Source: Pomphorhynchus laevis (taxonomy: Eukaryota; Acanthocephala; Palaeacanthocephala; Echinorhynchida; Pomphorhynchidae). From it: DNA of 64,000 nucleotides. The position numbers were made by a program, and so were the translations under genes. How positions within the stretch are numbered: position 1 is the first letter of the stretch; each line of letters opens with the position of its first letter. The notes below the pieces were generated by a model. That model made no database searches and was not told the origin of the DNA. It saw nothing but the letters and a program-made list of their open reading frames with translations. Of this stretch, positions 43,313-55,250 are shown one piece after another. The stretch spans positions 1 through 64,000 of the forward strand of contig WNNJ02001103.1 of assembly GCA_012934845.2 (NCBI GenBank), in the 5' to 3' direction.

Positions 43313-46300
43313 ATGAGTAATCACATTCATTCCGTAGTCGAAACAAATATACCGTGGGCTGATGCAAAGCCTTTGAGAAAGTAAGTGTCGTTAGTTCAAC
43401 AAGTACCTTAAATAGCTGTAATATTTTGGATTTTTGTAAAAACAACACGTTACTTGGTAAGTATAACTGCTATTTGTAAATTTTTAGACAAGTTAACCTG
43501 ATGAATTCAAGTAAATATTTTAATTTAAAATGCTTTTATTAAATGAAAAATATCTGGCATAAATTAATGTTTTTTCTATCGTTAATTATGCTATTTGTTT
43601 TTGTGTTGGAGTTATTACTGTGTTATTTTCATATAGTCTGATTTGAGAAACGAGATATAATTTATTGATATAATTTTATCTGACATAAAATAAAGATTGA
43701 GCAATGGTTCCTTCCGGTATCATGTTAAACACTAGTAAGCGAAACAATAACTACATGTAATTAAATCTATTTTAAATAATGAAATATTATTTCATTCTAT
43801 GTTTAGGCATAATAACATTTCTTTTATATAATCTTTTACAAAACACAAAAATTAACTTATGTACCATTGGTACGGAAGAATAAGAAGAAATTTTCTTAGT
43901 CCGATTACTATCGATTGATAATTCTTAAATTATAGTTCGATTTATTACATCCTTTATTCGCTGCTATTGATGTGCGCAAACTCAAGTATTAAACGCCTAT
44001 AGTTACTTGGTTATTTTGCAAGTATTCAGACATTGTCGAATATATTATCTTTTATTTTGAGGAATGTTTACAAAAATAAAGGGAATTGTTCCTGCTATTT
44101 GTAGCCATGTTCAATATATGCATTCAAAATATTGGCTTGAATAGCATCATCAACCTCCAACAAATAGGCGAAACGACAACGGGAAGGTGAAGAATATTTC
44201 GAATATCTGCACTCAAGGATGTGAACAAATATAATCATGTGATTCCTAGGGTAACCGAAAGTCGTCTTTGACTCAACAGTTTATATAAAGATCGAAATTA
44301 TGTGATCATATCTATATTGTGTTATCATCTTTATACGACATGAAATCATAAATCTCAGCAGAAAATTTGTTTATTACTTAAAATTTATTTAAGAACAAAC
44401 TAAAAATTTGTTTCATCTAAGTGAATTAATGATTAAAATTATAATATTACCATAATGACGGTTTGTTGCGTAGCAATTATTTCCATTAAATCAAATTTGA
44501 CGCATTTAGAATTACCCACGTTTTGGTTCTTGATTGTGATTTGCTGACTAAATATCCAATCACTTAATAACTAGATTATACAAATTTCAAAAAGCGAAAA
44601 TACGAGGTCACATTTTTTCTTTGGGTCAATATTTTTAGATGTTTTAGTAAAGGCAAGAATAAATATATTTAATTTTTAAATAAATTATTTTTGAATTAGT
44701 GACAATTACAATCAAAAATAAAAATTATAAGTTATATGCCATTATAAGCGGTAGCGTGCCATATTTATATGCCATATTTTATATATATAATATATATTAT
44801 AAATATTAAATTATAAATTATAAATTTTTATAATTTTTTATATAATATAGTAATATATTATATAATATGCTGTTAAAATATCTTATTTTAAATTGCATTT
44901 GTTTAAGAATCATTACTTATGATCTAAATTAGTAAATGGCACAAAAGCGATATACAATGCACATGCTTATACACTATTTTGAATTTAGCGGTATTTAGTT
45001 CTATACAGGATTAGAAACAATAACGGTAATTTGCTAATTGATTTTTTAAATATCGTCGCCATCATCAACTTTATCAGCTGTCAAACCTACAGACACACAA
45101 TTAAACAAGAAGACATCTGTCAACAATCAAAATCAAGTAACCAATATAATGATTAAGAAGCCATTCCAAGTAATCAAAAGATTGACAAAATCATGTCAAA
45201 CAACGAAAACACCTAATGAATCAAAAACTGCGCCGCCATCAGCCCCCGGCAATGAAACGGAACTTGTTCGACCAGGATATTTGGTAAACAAAGTTTTTTG
45301 CAAATTTTATTAAAATCTATACAATGCATTCTTCCTTAGATGCTTTTACAATATTAGATTATATTATTAATATAAATATTGCGATTATAAATATTAGTAT
45401 TGCGATTTTAGTAATTTTTACCAATCAAATCAGCTATTTGAGTCTACGTATTTACTATAATAATAAAATAAACAAAACATAATAATGCTAAATCAAAATT
45501 TGATAATTAAATAATAAAATAAATAATTGTTTTAAGATTTTTTATAATTTATATCAAGTTAAAATAAAAATTGAAATTTAAAATAAAAGTTATTTTTATG
45601 AATTGACTAATAAATAACAGACGTTGTATCAGAAAAAGGATTAGAGGTCATCAGGAGGAACTTCTATGCTATCAGGTTTCGGCCCCTAACTCCTCTACCC
45701 AACATAGCAGCGGGGCCAAATACATGCTAATGATGTATTTCCTCTGATAAAACTATCTAGTATCTTATTCTAATACAAAGTATATTATTTATTATCCATC
45801 CATAAAAATTTGCCACTTAAGAGTTTAAATTTATTTTAATATTATTGTGTTGATTTATATATTTTACTATTTTCTGCTTGATGTTATTTTTATAGTAACC
45901 TAGTTTAAAATATGCATCTATTAAATTATTTAAATGATTTTGAAGAAAGCCAATATCATTACATATTGTTGCAATTCTTAAAATTTTATTATTTAATGTA
46001 TTATATTTTATATTATATGGTATGCATGAATGCTTATGCAAAAATATGTTTCTTGTAAATTTAAATATGTCATCTTTACGATATAATTTAAAAGTAGTTT
46101 TAATTGGCGTTAATTTAATGTTCATATCTAGATATACACCTTCTTTATCATTAATATTGGTTTTGTTAAGAATAAGGCTTTCTGGATAAATTTGTTCACT
46201 AATTGAATAAAAATTATTAGAATTAAATACACATATATCATCAATATATCGAAACATATATTTCATATATTTATATAGTTTAGATTTAGTTTTTACACAG

Positions 46301-49300
46301 TTCTTCTTCTCAGCGTTTATCCCGTCTGGCGGGGTCCGCTTGCCACACTCGCTGGTGCCAAAATGCCCTATCCGGGCATTTTGATATTGTAAGACATTTC
46401 ATATCTTTTATTTCTCATATCTTTATATAGTATAAATTTATATTTTAAACAGTTATGAACAAATTCAAATTCTATAAAGCTAAATACACATATATCATCA
46501 ATATATCAAAATATATATTTCATATCTTTATATAATTTAGATTTATTTTTTGCACAGTTATGATCAAATTCATATTCTATAAAGCTTAAAAACAAGTCAG
46601 CTATAATTGGGCTACTATTACCTTCAATTGGATCACCTTTTTTATGAGCTTTTATATCTAAAGCTTTTATTGTCTAAATATTAAAATTTATCAAACGTAT
46701 AAATTTTAATTTTATGCTTTAGAGTACTTGAAATTATTTAATAAATTTCAACGATAACACAAGACTAACATCGTAACTATTGACTTTGAAATACATCATT
46801 AACATACATATGGCAAATAAATATCCGAATGAATATGGCAAATCTTCTAAGTCTTCTTTTGCAAATTTTATTTAAAATTCTATAAAAAAATTGTTTCAGA
46901 TATTGCCAAAGTGTTCGCTTTATCATGTTCGATCATTATGTATTCAATACACTATTAATACTATTTTATTTTTGTAATTATGAATTGCAAAAGTTAAGCA
47001 AGTCAATGACGATTGCTCAACTCGTTCAGAAATAGAAGAAGAATATAAAATTCATATTTCGTCAAAAGCTATTTACTATAATGACTTAACTTTTAAAACC
47101 TGAATTTTACGATTTTTTATTATTTGGAATAATTTGCATTACTTTATTAGCTTTTATTCAATAATTTTTATTTAGTTTCTAATTAAATATACTATTCGTT
47201 ATTGTCTCTCATCTTTTACGAATAATAAAACATATATTTAATTGTATTTTATTATTTTTAATATGCGATGAATATTTGAGGGGCCACAAAATAGGATTTC
47301 ACAAAATTATCCATTTTCAATTAACAACTTGAAAATGAATTAAACATCAAATTATTAGTAATCATATTTTATAGCAGAGAGTGTATTATTTAATATAATA
47401 ATTATAATGTAATAAATTAATGTTATTATCCCATTATATTATAAATGCGACTAACGTATTTCCTCTGATAAAATTTATTTCTCTAGATATTACTTCGATA
47501 TTAAATGCATTATTTAATACGCAAAACAGTTTAATTAAAAATAATTGATCTTAAATTAAAAATTCAATTTTTATAAATTGATTATTGATTAATTAATGAT
47601 ATAATAATTAAGATTAAAGATGATCAGGGCAAACTGCTATGTTATCAGGTTTCAGCCCTTTTTCTTAATTATCTATTATATAACTGATTTGTGATAATTG
47701 TTTTTAAACTTAAATAACTACGTTCATATTTTGAGTTAATAATAAATAATATTATAGTTGTTATTATATAGTTTTAATTTAACTTAGTAAATTCTAGATA
47801 CATATCTTTATTAATTTCGCATGACAAAATCTTATGGATTACTATACAATATCATTTGATCACTCATATATAAGTATAAAAGTAATCGCTTTGATTACTT
47901 TTTTAATTCCTCCTGATGACGTCGATTCCTCATTTCAAGGAATATCGTATACGAACTGCTATGCTATCAGGTTTCAGCCCCTATTCCTTTTTATCCATTG
48001 TAGAACAATGACTTTTTAATAACTAATAAATTAATAATTAATTTATTAATTATTAACAGGGACAACAACAAAAATTTAAGTTCATAACTTCATCTTTCTA
48101 GAAGTCTTCACCATTTCTTCATGGCTTCAGATCCAGGAAGATCTGAGCCCCCAACCGATCCAACACGCTGCTTTCCGACTGAACCACCCGGGGTCTTTCA
48201 CACCCGAACTATATATGTAAACATTTATATAAACATTTATATATGTTTTTTTATATAATGTTTTTTATATAAACATTTTTATATGTTTATATAACATATT
48301 TGTATAAAGAGTACTAAAATCATATGTATTTATATTTTGAAAATTTATTCCTTTTGTCTGTTCTAAAAATTCTTTTGTAGAATTAATACTAAAATAGTGT
48401 TTTTTATTATCTGATTCAACCTTTATACCCTTTTTATCCATTATAGAACAGTGACTTGTAATAATTGTTTCTAAACTTAACTCACTACGTTTATATGTTG
48501 TGCTTATATTTAAATCATTATAATTAACCTCTTTCACTAGTATATCGTAAAATATGAATCTCTTAAATTATTTAAATGATTTTGAAGAAAGCCAATATCA
48601 TTACATATTGTTGCAATTCTTAAAATTTCATTATTTAATGTATTATATTTTATATTATATGGTATGCATGAATGCTCATGCAAAAATATGTTTCTTGTAA
48701 ATTTAAATATGTCATCTTTACGATATAAATTAATAGTAGTTTTAGTTAATGTTAATTTAATGTTCATATCTAGATATACACCTTCTTTATCATTAATATT
48801 GGTTTTGTTAAGAATAAGGCTTTCTGGATAAATGTGTTCACTAATTGAATAAAAATTATTAGAATTAAATACACATATATCAACAATGTATCGAAACATA
48901 TATTTCATATATTTATATTGTTTAGATTTAGTTTTTACACAGTTATGAACAAATTCATATTCTATAAAGCTTAAAAACAAGTCAGCTATAATTGGGCTAC
49001 TATTACCACCCATTGGAATACCTTTTACTTGTCTAAATATAGATGTCCCTACTTTTAAATAATTTTGATTTATCAAAATATTTAAGGATTCTATTAATTC
49101 AATTTTATCCAATATATTTATATTTACTTGATGGTTTAATTTTTGTTAGATGGGCGTTATAATTATTATAACATATATATGTATATCTTTTTCCGAATAT
49201 AAGATTAATTAATTTTACTAACGCTTCTTTAATATCTACTAAATCTAGATTTGTATAAAGAGTACTAAAATCGTATGTATTTATATTTTGAAAATTTATT

Positions 49301-52300
49301 CCTTTTGTCTGTTCTAAAAATTCTTTTGTAGAATTAATACTGAAATAGTGTTTTATACCAATATTGATTTTGATTACCTTACAATATTTTTTAAAATGTG
49401 CTTTTATTACTTAAAGTATTTTATTCATATAGACAAAAAGTGATTTTAATGTACATTTAAACGCACAACATATGAACCTAGGTTTTATTTGATTTTTATG
49501 TAATTTTGAATTCCAATATCATATAGGTGTAGTTTTATTATCAGATTCAATTTTTATGCCCTTGTTATCCATTATTGAACAGTGACTTGTAATAATTGTT
49601 TATAAACTTGACTCACTACGTTCATATGTTGGATTTACATTTAAATCATTAGAATTAACCTCTTTCATCAGTATGTCATAACAAAGCATTTTGTATATGA
49701 AGACAAAGTTATTACTAGCTTTATCAATAGTTGTTATTATATAGTTATCCTTTAATTTAGTAAGTTCTTTATACATATCTATAATAAAATTTTCATGGTC
49801 AATAAAACGGTGAAATAAAAATTATTGATCATAAATTAAAGTTTCAATTTTTATAAATCGATTAATAAATGATATATCAGAATTAAGATTTGAGGTCATT
49901 TGCAGGAATAAATTCTTACAAAATATTAAATCATCTGTATTCACAATATTTTAAGCTAGAACATTGATATTTTGTGATTTTTATAATTAAATTATCACGT
50001 TACCTGTGATAAGGCTCTTATTAAGGCTCCTATTCCTTAATCCGATAGCAGTGGTCCAAATATATGGCTAACAATGTATTTCATCTTATGAAATTTGATG
50101 ATCTAGAGTAATAAAATGTATATTTTTCAAATAGATTTACAATTTTATAATTTTGATAAATAGAAAAATATAAATATTTAATCTTAAAATTTTTATAAGT
50201 CAGAATTTTTATAATAACTGATTATTAGATAATATACCTTGTTTTAGAATAAAGATTGGACGTCATGAAGAGTATGTTATCAGATTTCGAAAACCGTTCA
50301 TCACCCCAACATAGTAGCAGGGCCAAATATGTGATAATGATGTATTCCCTCTAAAATAATGTGATTGTATATAATATCTTATTCTAGCATAATATATTAT
50401 TTAAATAGTTCACCCTATATTCTTAAACCCGGAATAGCAGTGAAACGAAATTCACGCTAGTGACGAATTTCCTCTGATGCAGTGTGATTATCTAGTGTAA
50501 TATCTGATTCTAACGCATGTTATGTTATCTACTATCCATAAACTTTTTACAATTGAGAGTTTAAATTCTGATTTTAAATTATATTTTTATTCCAAGGCGA
50601 GATAAAATTTTATATAATTAATATCAAGATAAAATAAAAAATTGAAATTTAAAAGAAAAGTTAACTTTTATCAATTGACTAATAAATAACAGACTTTTTT
50701 ACCTTAAAACGTTTGAGATAAATAACATACAACCCAGAAGCTGACGATTATCTAATTAACCAATTCTAAAGCGTTGAATTCAGTAGTTGTAATTTATTTT
50801 GATGATAAAGCGATCTTTGAAATGAACGATTTTATAATTGATTTAATTAATGTTATATAATTAATAATTGTAGCTAATTGTAACAATATTTTTTTTCTGA
50901 GAATGACAGGTTGTTAATCAAAAATTTTATTAAATTGATGTATTTCCAATTTTATATAATCTGTTTTTTTTTAATTTTATTCCAAATACAGCAGAATATC
51001 AATATGCAATGTTAAAACTTTATATTTTAACTTTGTAAATTGTATTACATTGCTTTACACTCTAATTAATAATCAAATATCAGTTTAATTATTTTGCTTA
51101 GTAGTCGTAACTGATTGAAACCCACTATAGTTAGTTTATTGATGACCATGTAGTTTTCTAGATTGTCATTGATGTCAATTGAGCGATCAATTAATAAATT
51201 GATATTTAACAAAATTAAAAGATCTGATTATAAACATTGAAAACAATATACAATTTTTATGATATGTGAACCCATAATTGGCGGAATCGTAAGTGTTGAA
51301 ATTTTAGGATTCTTTCTTAATCTTATTTAGTTAAATCTTATAATAAAACAGTGATAATATTGTAATTTTGTATCAATCACTTCCAACCATCACTATTCAG
51401 CGTCTAGTGATTCCACCGAAATAGGACAGACTCGACGACTGACTGTGACTGCTTAAATTTTATTGGAGCAGTCACAAAATATGATTTCACGAAATAAATC
51501 ATTTTTAGATATAATAATGTTATAATCTTATGCATTTAATGTAAAAACAAAAAATCACATATTCAATATTGGTAATTTGGAAACCACAGTTGTATGTTAT
51601 ATTTCATTTTTTGCTTCGTCAATTTAGCAATTCATTTGCTTCTATAGATACACAGTTTATTATATTATATGACAGGTAAACTTTAAATTAAAGTTTATTA
51701 TATTTATATTGATCATATATTATATGAAGTTTATGATAATATATTATTATCTTTATATGAAAGGCATTAATCGAAGAGCATTCGGCTCTTCAACTAATGA
51801 AGAGTACACATATCTTCGACTACACATATCACTGTGTAGTTTCATTATAATAAAGTAACACGTCTATGCATACGATTTACTTAAAATCTGATTGCATAAA
51901 ATATAAAGTAGAATAGAAGACCAAATTTGTCATTTCTTAAAAAGAGATGTGAGCTTTTATTACTGTAATATAAGGTACGAATGTTCATTTTGTATTCGAG
52001 CATTTAATATATAGTAATTAATGTATTCTTTTGTATACAACAAATGTCTAATTCTGTATAATCCTGCAATCACGAGAAACACAGTGAGGCATTTAATAAA
52101 TATAAAAAGTTTGCATTTATATCATGTCATTTAATAAATTTCAAAATCTGCACATGCAAAAAGTAGAGAATCTGTCTATTCAAAATAATTTCTTTACAGA
52201 TACGCATTAGTTTCTTTAATTTCAAGCTTTTATTTTTTATTTTATCAGCCTGAAATCAATCCTGGAGCAAAAGGCTTTATATCAGCAGTACATCCATATG

Positions 52301-52614
52301 GCTCACCTGAAGCAAGATATCATGCACAAATTGGAAGAGATCCAAGGATTGTACCGTATACGTATGGTGAACAACACGTAAATGCACCGTCATATTTACC
52401 TCATCCAGAAGAGAGAATTGAAAACTATTATGCGTGTCCAAGTTGTGGATATAAAATGTCCTTTCCACAAGAGCTGTTGGACGAAGTATGCAATCAAGTG
52501 TATTCATCTCAAGTGTATTCATCTCAACCAAATAAACCTTTTTCACAAGATAGGAGGACGGAATCTTCAAAAATACCTTTATCAGATAGCAGTCAGTTTT
52601 ACGCTTCTTGGTGA
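43313..52614 (+). CDS. Unrecognised multi-exon gene with Cys-pair C terminus
   Basis: Likely exons: 43313-43380 (MSNHIHSVVETNIPWADAKP, donor GTAAGT), about 45078-45283 (ends NETELVRPGYL, donor GTAAAC) and 52249-52614 (PEINPGAKGFISAVHPYG to YASW-stop). Exons 2 and 3 join in phase 0. Exons 1 and 2 do not join in frame with the sites chosen (2+2 nt), so a short exon or another acceptor is missing. The last exon has conserved-looking PHPEERIENYYACPSCGYKM with one CxxC pair, and a short repeat VYSSQVYSSQ. AATAAA at 52749 fits a polyadenylation signal. No known domain; Pro-rich, soluble, possibly intracellular. The 7-kb intron 2 is full of Penelope-like copies. Confidence 0.55.
43381..45077 (+). 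other. Intron 1 of the 43-kb gene, no features
   Basis: AT-rich sequence from the GTAAGT donor to the TTTATCAG acceptor. Apart from short TA-rich repeats near 44780-44870, nothing was recognised. Confidence 0.5.
45425..46300 (-). pseudogene. Penelope-like RT fragment with 3' region, copy G
   Basis: Minus strand 46266-45817 is open for 149 codons: MKYMFRYIDDICVF (motif C), YLDMNIKLTPIKTTFKLYRK, the NIFLHKHSCIPYNIKYNTLN block and NNIKQKIVKYINQHNN. The 3' region downstream (45740-45640 on the plus axis) has the hairpin and full pseudoknot in almost the same sequence as 21.5 kb. The tail and terminal block (AATCAGCTATTTGAGTCTACG) reach about 45425. This is the cleanest RT C terminus of the family. 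Confidence 0.82.
46303..46392. other. GC-rich 90-bp insert with perfect 9-bp hairpin
   Basis: Interrupts the Penelope-like copy after ACACAGTT. Contains ATCCCGTCTGGCGGGGT and AAAATGCCC, loop TATCC, GGGCATTTT (about 46359-46381). Composition is unlike the surroundings. It could be the 3' end of an unrelated retroelement. Confidence 0.55.
46395..46670 (-). pseudogene. Penelope-like RT fragment, copy H
   Basis: Minus-strand remnants of the IADLFLSFIEYEF and RYIDDI region, partly duplicated (46440-46500 and 46500-46640). 46670-47600 is AT-rich with no gene. Confidence 0.6.
47630..48000 (-). repeat. Penelope-like 3' region fragments
   Basis: TGCTATGTTATCAGGTTTCA at 47637 and TGCTATGCTATCAGGTTTCA at 47958, each the complement of the GAAACCTGATAGCATAGCAG block. 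Isolated fragments without RT. Confidence 0.6.
48055..48210 (-). pseudogene. LINE protein tail, family WFSR...LDLRP, copy 2
   Basis: Minus strand VKDPGWFSRKAACWIGWG, then a one-base frameshift before the LDL end, followed by the 3' UTR to the complement of ACAGGGACAACAACAAAAAT. It is the same insert as 41.37 kb, in the opposite orientation. Confidence 0.68.
48230..49830 (-). pseudogene. Penelope-like element, copy I
   Basis: Minus strand from about 49830: KEVNSNDLNVNPTYER-like block, KKGIKVE, the LHKNP region, NSTKEFLEQTKGINFQNINT, DFSTLYTNLDL, then 49112-48537 open for 191 codons with FRQVKGIPMGGNSSP (motif B), IADLFLSFIEYEF, RYIVDICVF (motif C with Asp-to-Val at the first Asp) and the LDMNIKL and CIPYNIKYN blocks. 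A second start of the KEVNYNDLN block at 48537-48265 shows that another truncated copy follows directly, so copies are head to tail. Confidence 0.8.
49840..50700 (-). repeat. Penelope-like 3' region remnants in intron 2
   Basis: Diverged blocks at about 50030-50100 (CCGATAGCAGTGGTCCAAAT), 50270-50360 (CCCCAACATAGTAGCAGGGCC) and 50430-50530 (CTCTGATGCAGTGTGATTATC), with the AT-rich tail to 50700. 50700-52248 is AT-rich intron with nothing recognised. Confidence 0.5.
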
Positions 52615-53072
52615 ACATTTACAACAATTTTAAAGTTAAACGCGATATAATCATAGCGATTTTTATCATTTTATTTGACATTTTTATGTTTTAAGTGGAT
52701 TGTCATATTTAAATTTCATTATACAAATTTTGAATCTACTTTTGCTTAAATAAACTTCTTTACTATAATAGTGTCGAGTGTAACTCGTTATTTTAAAATT
52801 AATAATTGTAATAAAATAATCTGGTATTAATGAAAATACTCTGAAATTATACAAACAATACATAAAGTTAAAAAATTGAAAAATGTATTTTGAAATTTGA
52901 AAAATTAAAAATTTACAACTAAAAACTTTCGTTAAAATAAAAGTTATTTATTATTTTAAAAAATAGATTATTAAAAATAATAAAGCTCGGAGTTGCATAT
53001 AGACCATCATCATGGATTCGCTAATTGGAATTCGGTCATATTTGCCCAGACTTATAAAGACAACAACGCGTC

Positions 53073-53805
53073 TACCGCTGTTAAGTTTGTCGTCACACAT
53101 AGGATTACTGGGCATACGTAGCGACTTTGAATAATGCAAGAATAATTCGGTTCTATTTCTTAGTCTAATGAGGAAATATAGAATGCTGCCTGGTGTTTAT
53201 GCCTCTTCATGTGGAAAACATAGTGATATATTCATGAGTACACCAGTGAGTGTCCCAGGACAGGTGTAACAACAAATTATATTTTATATTTGCACACTTT
53301 TAAGTGTCCCTGTTAAACAGCATTTCTATTAAAAAGAATTTAGTGCCTGATGCATGGCTAAACTGCAATACGCACTGTCATGCACAGAGCTTATGCTAAA
53401 TTTCCTCTGATGATTCAGATAAAGGCTAGTTATGTTTTTCAAGCTTTAGACATTGTTTAAGCGTGTGTTAAGGTGCCTATAGATGATTATTGAAGTCACT
53501 GTACTGATGAGCTCCGTTAGAGCGAAACGCGTCTACCGCTGTCAAGTTTGTCGTCACACATATGATAACCGGGCATACGTAGCGACTTTGAATATTGCAA
53601 GAATAATTCGATTCTATTTCTTGGTCTGATGAAGTTATACAGAATGCTGCCTGGTGTTTATGCCTCTTCATGTGGAAAACATAGTGATATATTTACGAGT
53701 ACACAATTGTGTGTCCCAGGGCAGGTGTAACAACAAATTATATTTTATATATTTGCACACTTTTAAGTGTCCCTGTTAAACAGCATTTCTATTAAAAAGA
53801 ATTTA
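53073..53805 (+). mobile_element. Retrozyme-like 461-bp hammerhead unit in partial tandem
   Basis: One full unit (53073-53533) is followed by about 272 bp of a second, roughly 92% identical by eye (GGGCATACGTAGCGACTTTG, GAATGCTGCCTGGTGTTTAT, CATTTCTATTAAAAAGAATT). The spacing between the two predicted cleavage sites GUC/UACC is exactly 461 nt. There is no protein-coding capacity. The second unit stops at 53805 after GAATTTAGTG. ACAACA on both outer sides could be a short target duplication. The size, tandem form, type I hammerhead and lack of ORFs fit the retrozymes reported in plants and animals. Confidence 0.72.
53490..53545 (+). ncRNA. Hammerhead ribozyme, type I, minimal helix III
   Basis: CUGAUGA (53504-53510), helix II GCUC / GAGC with loop CGUUA, GAAA (53524-53527), CGCG then UC (53532-53533), cleavage before UACC. 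Helix I is GUA (53501-53503) with UAC (53534-53536), an internal loop, then UUGA (53490-53493) with UCAA (53542-53545). An internal loop in helix I facing loop II is what natural active hammerheads use for tertiary contact. Helix III is only CG/CG without a loop, so activity would need a dimer. Confidence 0.82.
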
Positions 53806-53918
53806 GTGTAACAACAAATTATATTATATTCTAAGCATGAATGATAATTTGTTGTCATGGTAGCCAAGAAGAAATTCCCGCACATTTCTAGAGATTTAGG
53901 AAGGCAATATGAAACATA

Positions 53919-55250
53919 ATGATCGCCTCGATGACTATTCGAATTAATTATATTTTGACATGCTGGTGGACATTAACGTTTTTATATTACCTAACAAACA
54001 TCGATGTTGCTCTTAGCTACAGAACTCCAATGTTAAGCTATCGACCTTGTGAAGGTGAAAGGGTAAGAGTGATTATAATTGCTAGTAATTGCTTTGCAGG
54101 CTGGGGAGATCGAAGACACATTCGAAACAAGTATGCTGAAACCATAATACCATTTATTGAAACTCTAGGTACAGGTGCGGAGCAGGTAGAACATTATCTG
54201 GTTCGGTTTTGTATTAAAATCGATAAAGCAAAAAGGATAGATTTGAAAACTGTTAATGACATGATTGCTGAACAGCCACATTGGATCAATTGGGGTGCAC
54301 AGAAAAAGGCATACCAGGGAGCTATGATTGAAGCGAATATGCTTGCGGCTGAGAAGGCCAAACATGACAAGGAAATATTCAAAGTAATATTTGTATCAGC
54401 GATGCAAGTAGATTATGAGGTACGACATGCGTTGAATCTTGCTCCCTATCTAGAACATACATATGCACATAGAATGTTCTATATGCACCCTGGATATGTG
54501 AAGGATGGAGGAAAACCAATAGCTGATGAGACAGGTTTACCATTAGAATTCATTACCCAAATTGACTATCGGAATCGATATGTGACCCCGGTTGACAATG
54601 TGCACATTTGTAAAGGTCTGACACATGGTGAAGAATGTCTCAAACCATTAGAATGCAGGAACAATCTGGCGTGTGTTGAACAAAAATGTGGGTGTCCACA
54701 CCCAGGGATGATTTCGACAGTAGACAAACAATACTGTCGTCTTAATACTTACCAGCCATGTAATCATAAATGGAGTTGTCAAGAAGCATTAATTTGCGAG
54801 TTAAAAGTATGCAGAGGACGAATGCCATCTCTAATATGTCCCGAACGCTGTGAAAGTACGAATTCATGTCCAGAAAAGATGATTTGCTCGGATAAAAATA
54901 TCTGCGAATATAGTGCCGATAAAGTTTGGTTTAACTGGATTTACAATAAATCGATTACTACAAACGAACAGCTTTTGCACAAATATAATTTACAGTATTA
55001 TTGGTTGATTCTTTCCGGAGTAGCTTTGCTTATAAGTCTTATTGGTATTCCTTCCATCGTGTGGTATCGAATTAAGAAGAATACAATAGTACCGGCGGAG
55101 GTTGTTCAACGTATCACTCAGATACCAGAAACGATAGCTCTACGAGTGTCGAAAATAGCAAGAACCACAAGAGATACACTCAGCAAGGCTCATTTCCCCA
55201 AATTTTCCAGATTTGAAAACTGGCCTTCTAGAGACAGTGAAGATGAGTAA
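53919..55250 (+). CDS. Type I membrane protein, vWA-like and Cys-rich ectodomain
   Basis: 443 codons in one exon. Residues 1-33 form a signal peptide or anchor (TCWWTLTFLYYLTNIDVALS). Residues about 45-200 alternate predicted strands and helices: RVRVIIIASNCFAGWGD, then IRNKYAETIIPFIETLG, then WINWGAQKKAYQGAMIEANM and IFKVIFVSAM. This layout is like a vWA fold with a non-canonical metal site; that is inference. Residues about 225-330 are Cys-rich (CKGLTHGEECLKPLEC, CGCPHPGM, CPERCESTNSCPEKMIC), similar in style to EB-type modules. One TM helix (YYWLILSGVALLISLIGIP) is followed by a 58-residue basic then acidic cytosolic tail ending SRDSEDE. A short upstream ORF starts at 53909. No homolog is named with confidence. 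It could be a surface adhesion protein or receptor. Confidence 0.75.
   Translation: MIASMTIRINYILTCWWTLTFLYYLTNIDVALSYRTPMLSYRPCEGERVRVIIIASNCFAGWGDRRHIRNKYAETIIPFIETLGTGAEQVEHYLVRFCIKIDKAKRIDLKTVNDMIAEQPHWINWGAQKKAYQGAMIEANMLAAEKAKHDKEIFKVIFVSAMQVDYEVRHALNLAPYLEHTYAHRMFYMHPGYVKDGGKPIADETGLPLEFITQIDYRNRYVTPVDNVHICKGLTHGEECLKPLECRNNLACVEQKCGCPHPGMISTVDKQYCRLNTYQPCNHKWSCQEALICELKVCRGRMPSLICPERCESTNSCPEKMICSDKNICEYSADKVWFNWIYNKSITTNEQLLHKYNLQYYWLILSGVALLISLIGIPSIVWYRIKKNTIVPAEVVQRITQIPETIALRVSKIARTTRDTLSKAHFPKFSRFENWPSRDSEDE

Noticed and set aside
46359-46385. Bacterial rho-independent terminator
   Set aside because: The hairpin fits in form, but the context is eukaryotic retroelement DNA with no bacterial gene nearby.
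48050-48205. tRNA-derived SINE
   Set aside because: A/B-box-like matches exist, but peptide conservation with a LINE C terminus at 61.4 kb explains the sequence better.
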